From contig JASHRZ010000477.1 of the NCBI GenBank assembly GCA_030037055.1, forward strand, positions 1 through 5,501: a stretch of 5,501 bases of DNA, given 5' to 3'. A model generated the notes under the pieces. The model was not told the DNA's origin and did no database searches. It saw nothing but the letters and a program-made list of their open reading frames with translations. A program made the position numbers and the translations under genes. The stretch comes from Alphaproteobacteria bacterium. Lineage in GTDB: Bacteria > Pseudomonadota > Alphaproteobacteria > ATCC43930 > CGMCC-115725. Shown in pieces: positions 5,377-5,501 of the stretch; positions within the stretch are counted from its first letter, which is position 1; every line of letters starts with the position of its first letter.

Positions 5377-5501
5377 TTGTCCATCGGTACTGTGAAATGG
5401 TTCAACGCCACCAAAGGCTACGGCTTCATCGCGCCCGATAACGGCGCCAAGGACGTCTTCGTCCATATCTCGGCGGTGACCCGCTCCGGCATCGGCAGCC
5501 T
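5377..5501 (+). CDS. Cold-shock protein, CspA family (5' part, cut by window edge)
   Basis: The first 41 codons of a cold-shock-domain protein, a small OB-fold protein of about 70 residues that binds single-stranded RNA and DNA and acts as an RNA chaperone. It begins M-S-I-G-T-V-K-W-F-N. RNP1 is K-G-Y-G-F-I (14-19) and RNP2 is V-F-V-H-I (29-33), followed by S-A-V-T-R-S-G-I. The last third of the protein lies beyond the window. The start is the rare TTG at 5377, chosen because GGAGG ends 6 nt before it and the protein then begins exactly where the family does. ATG at 5364 is out of frame. Expression is probably controlled through the leader, which holds the hairpin over the ribosome site. Confidence 0.93.
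   Translation, partial: MSIGTVKWFNATKGYGFIAPDNGAKDVFVHISAVTRSGIGS

Noticed and set aside
5364..5400. ATG start overlapping the cold-shock gene's ribosome site
   Set aside because: It is out of frame with the cold-shock domain, and its translation is not protein-like.

Overview
The window is compact, GC-rich DNA of the kind found in Alphaproteobacteria, perhaps the Hyphomicrobiales (Rhizobiales). This placement is an inference. It rests on the base composition, on a helix-turn-helix regulator of the type common in that class (PraR-like), and on a CspA-type cold-shock gene. Everything recognisable is housekeeping or general metabolism. No phage, transposon, CRISPR, tRNA or rRNA feature is visible.

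Layout. Positions 3-44 hold the last codons of a plus-strand gene that runs in from the left. A minus-strand cluster follows, transcribed right to left: an inositol-monophosphatase-family phosphatase (2697-1897), an EamA/DMT 10-helix membrane transporter (1810-914, or from 1870) and a short-chain dehydrogenase/reductase (900-55). Gaps are small, 13 bp between the last two, so a co-transcribed unit is likely. Its product set does not point to one named pathway. Facing away from it across about 130 bp is a flavin amine oxidase-family gene (2833-4083, plus).

The right part is all plus strand: an XRE-family DNA-binding regulator (4241-4729), a SnoaL/NTF2-like gene that appears frameshifted (4834 to about 5183), and the first 41 codons of a cold-shock protein gene (5377 onward, TTG start), cut by the window edge. 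The spacers here carry most of the non-coding structure: a 13-bp perfect inverted repeat upstream of the regulator, a strong hairpin after it, a 23/24-nt imperfect tandem repeat, and a hairpin that covers the cold-shock gene's ribosome binding site.

I see no convincing new multi-gene system. The items most worth a second look are the frameshift in the NTF2-like gene, the hairpin over the cold-shock ribosome binding site, and the inverted repeat before the regulator. No spacer without a gene exceeds 300 bases; the longest runs from about 5184 to 5376.
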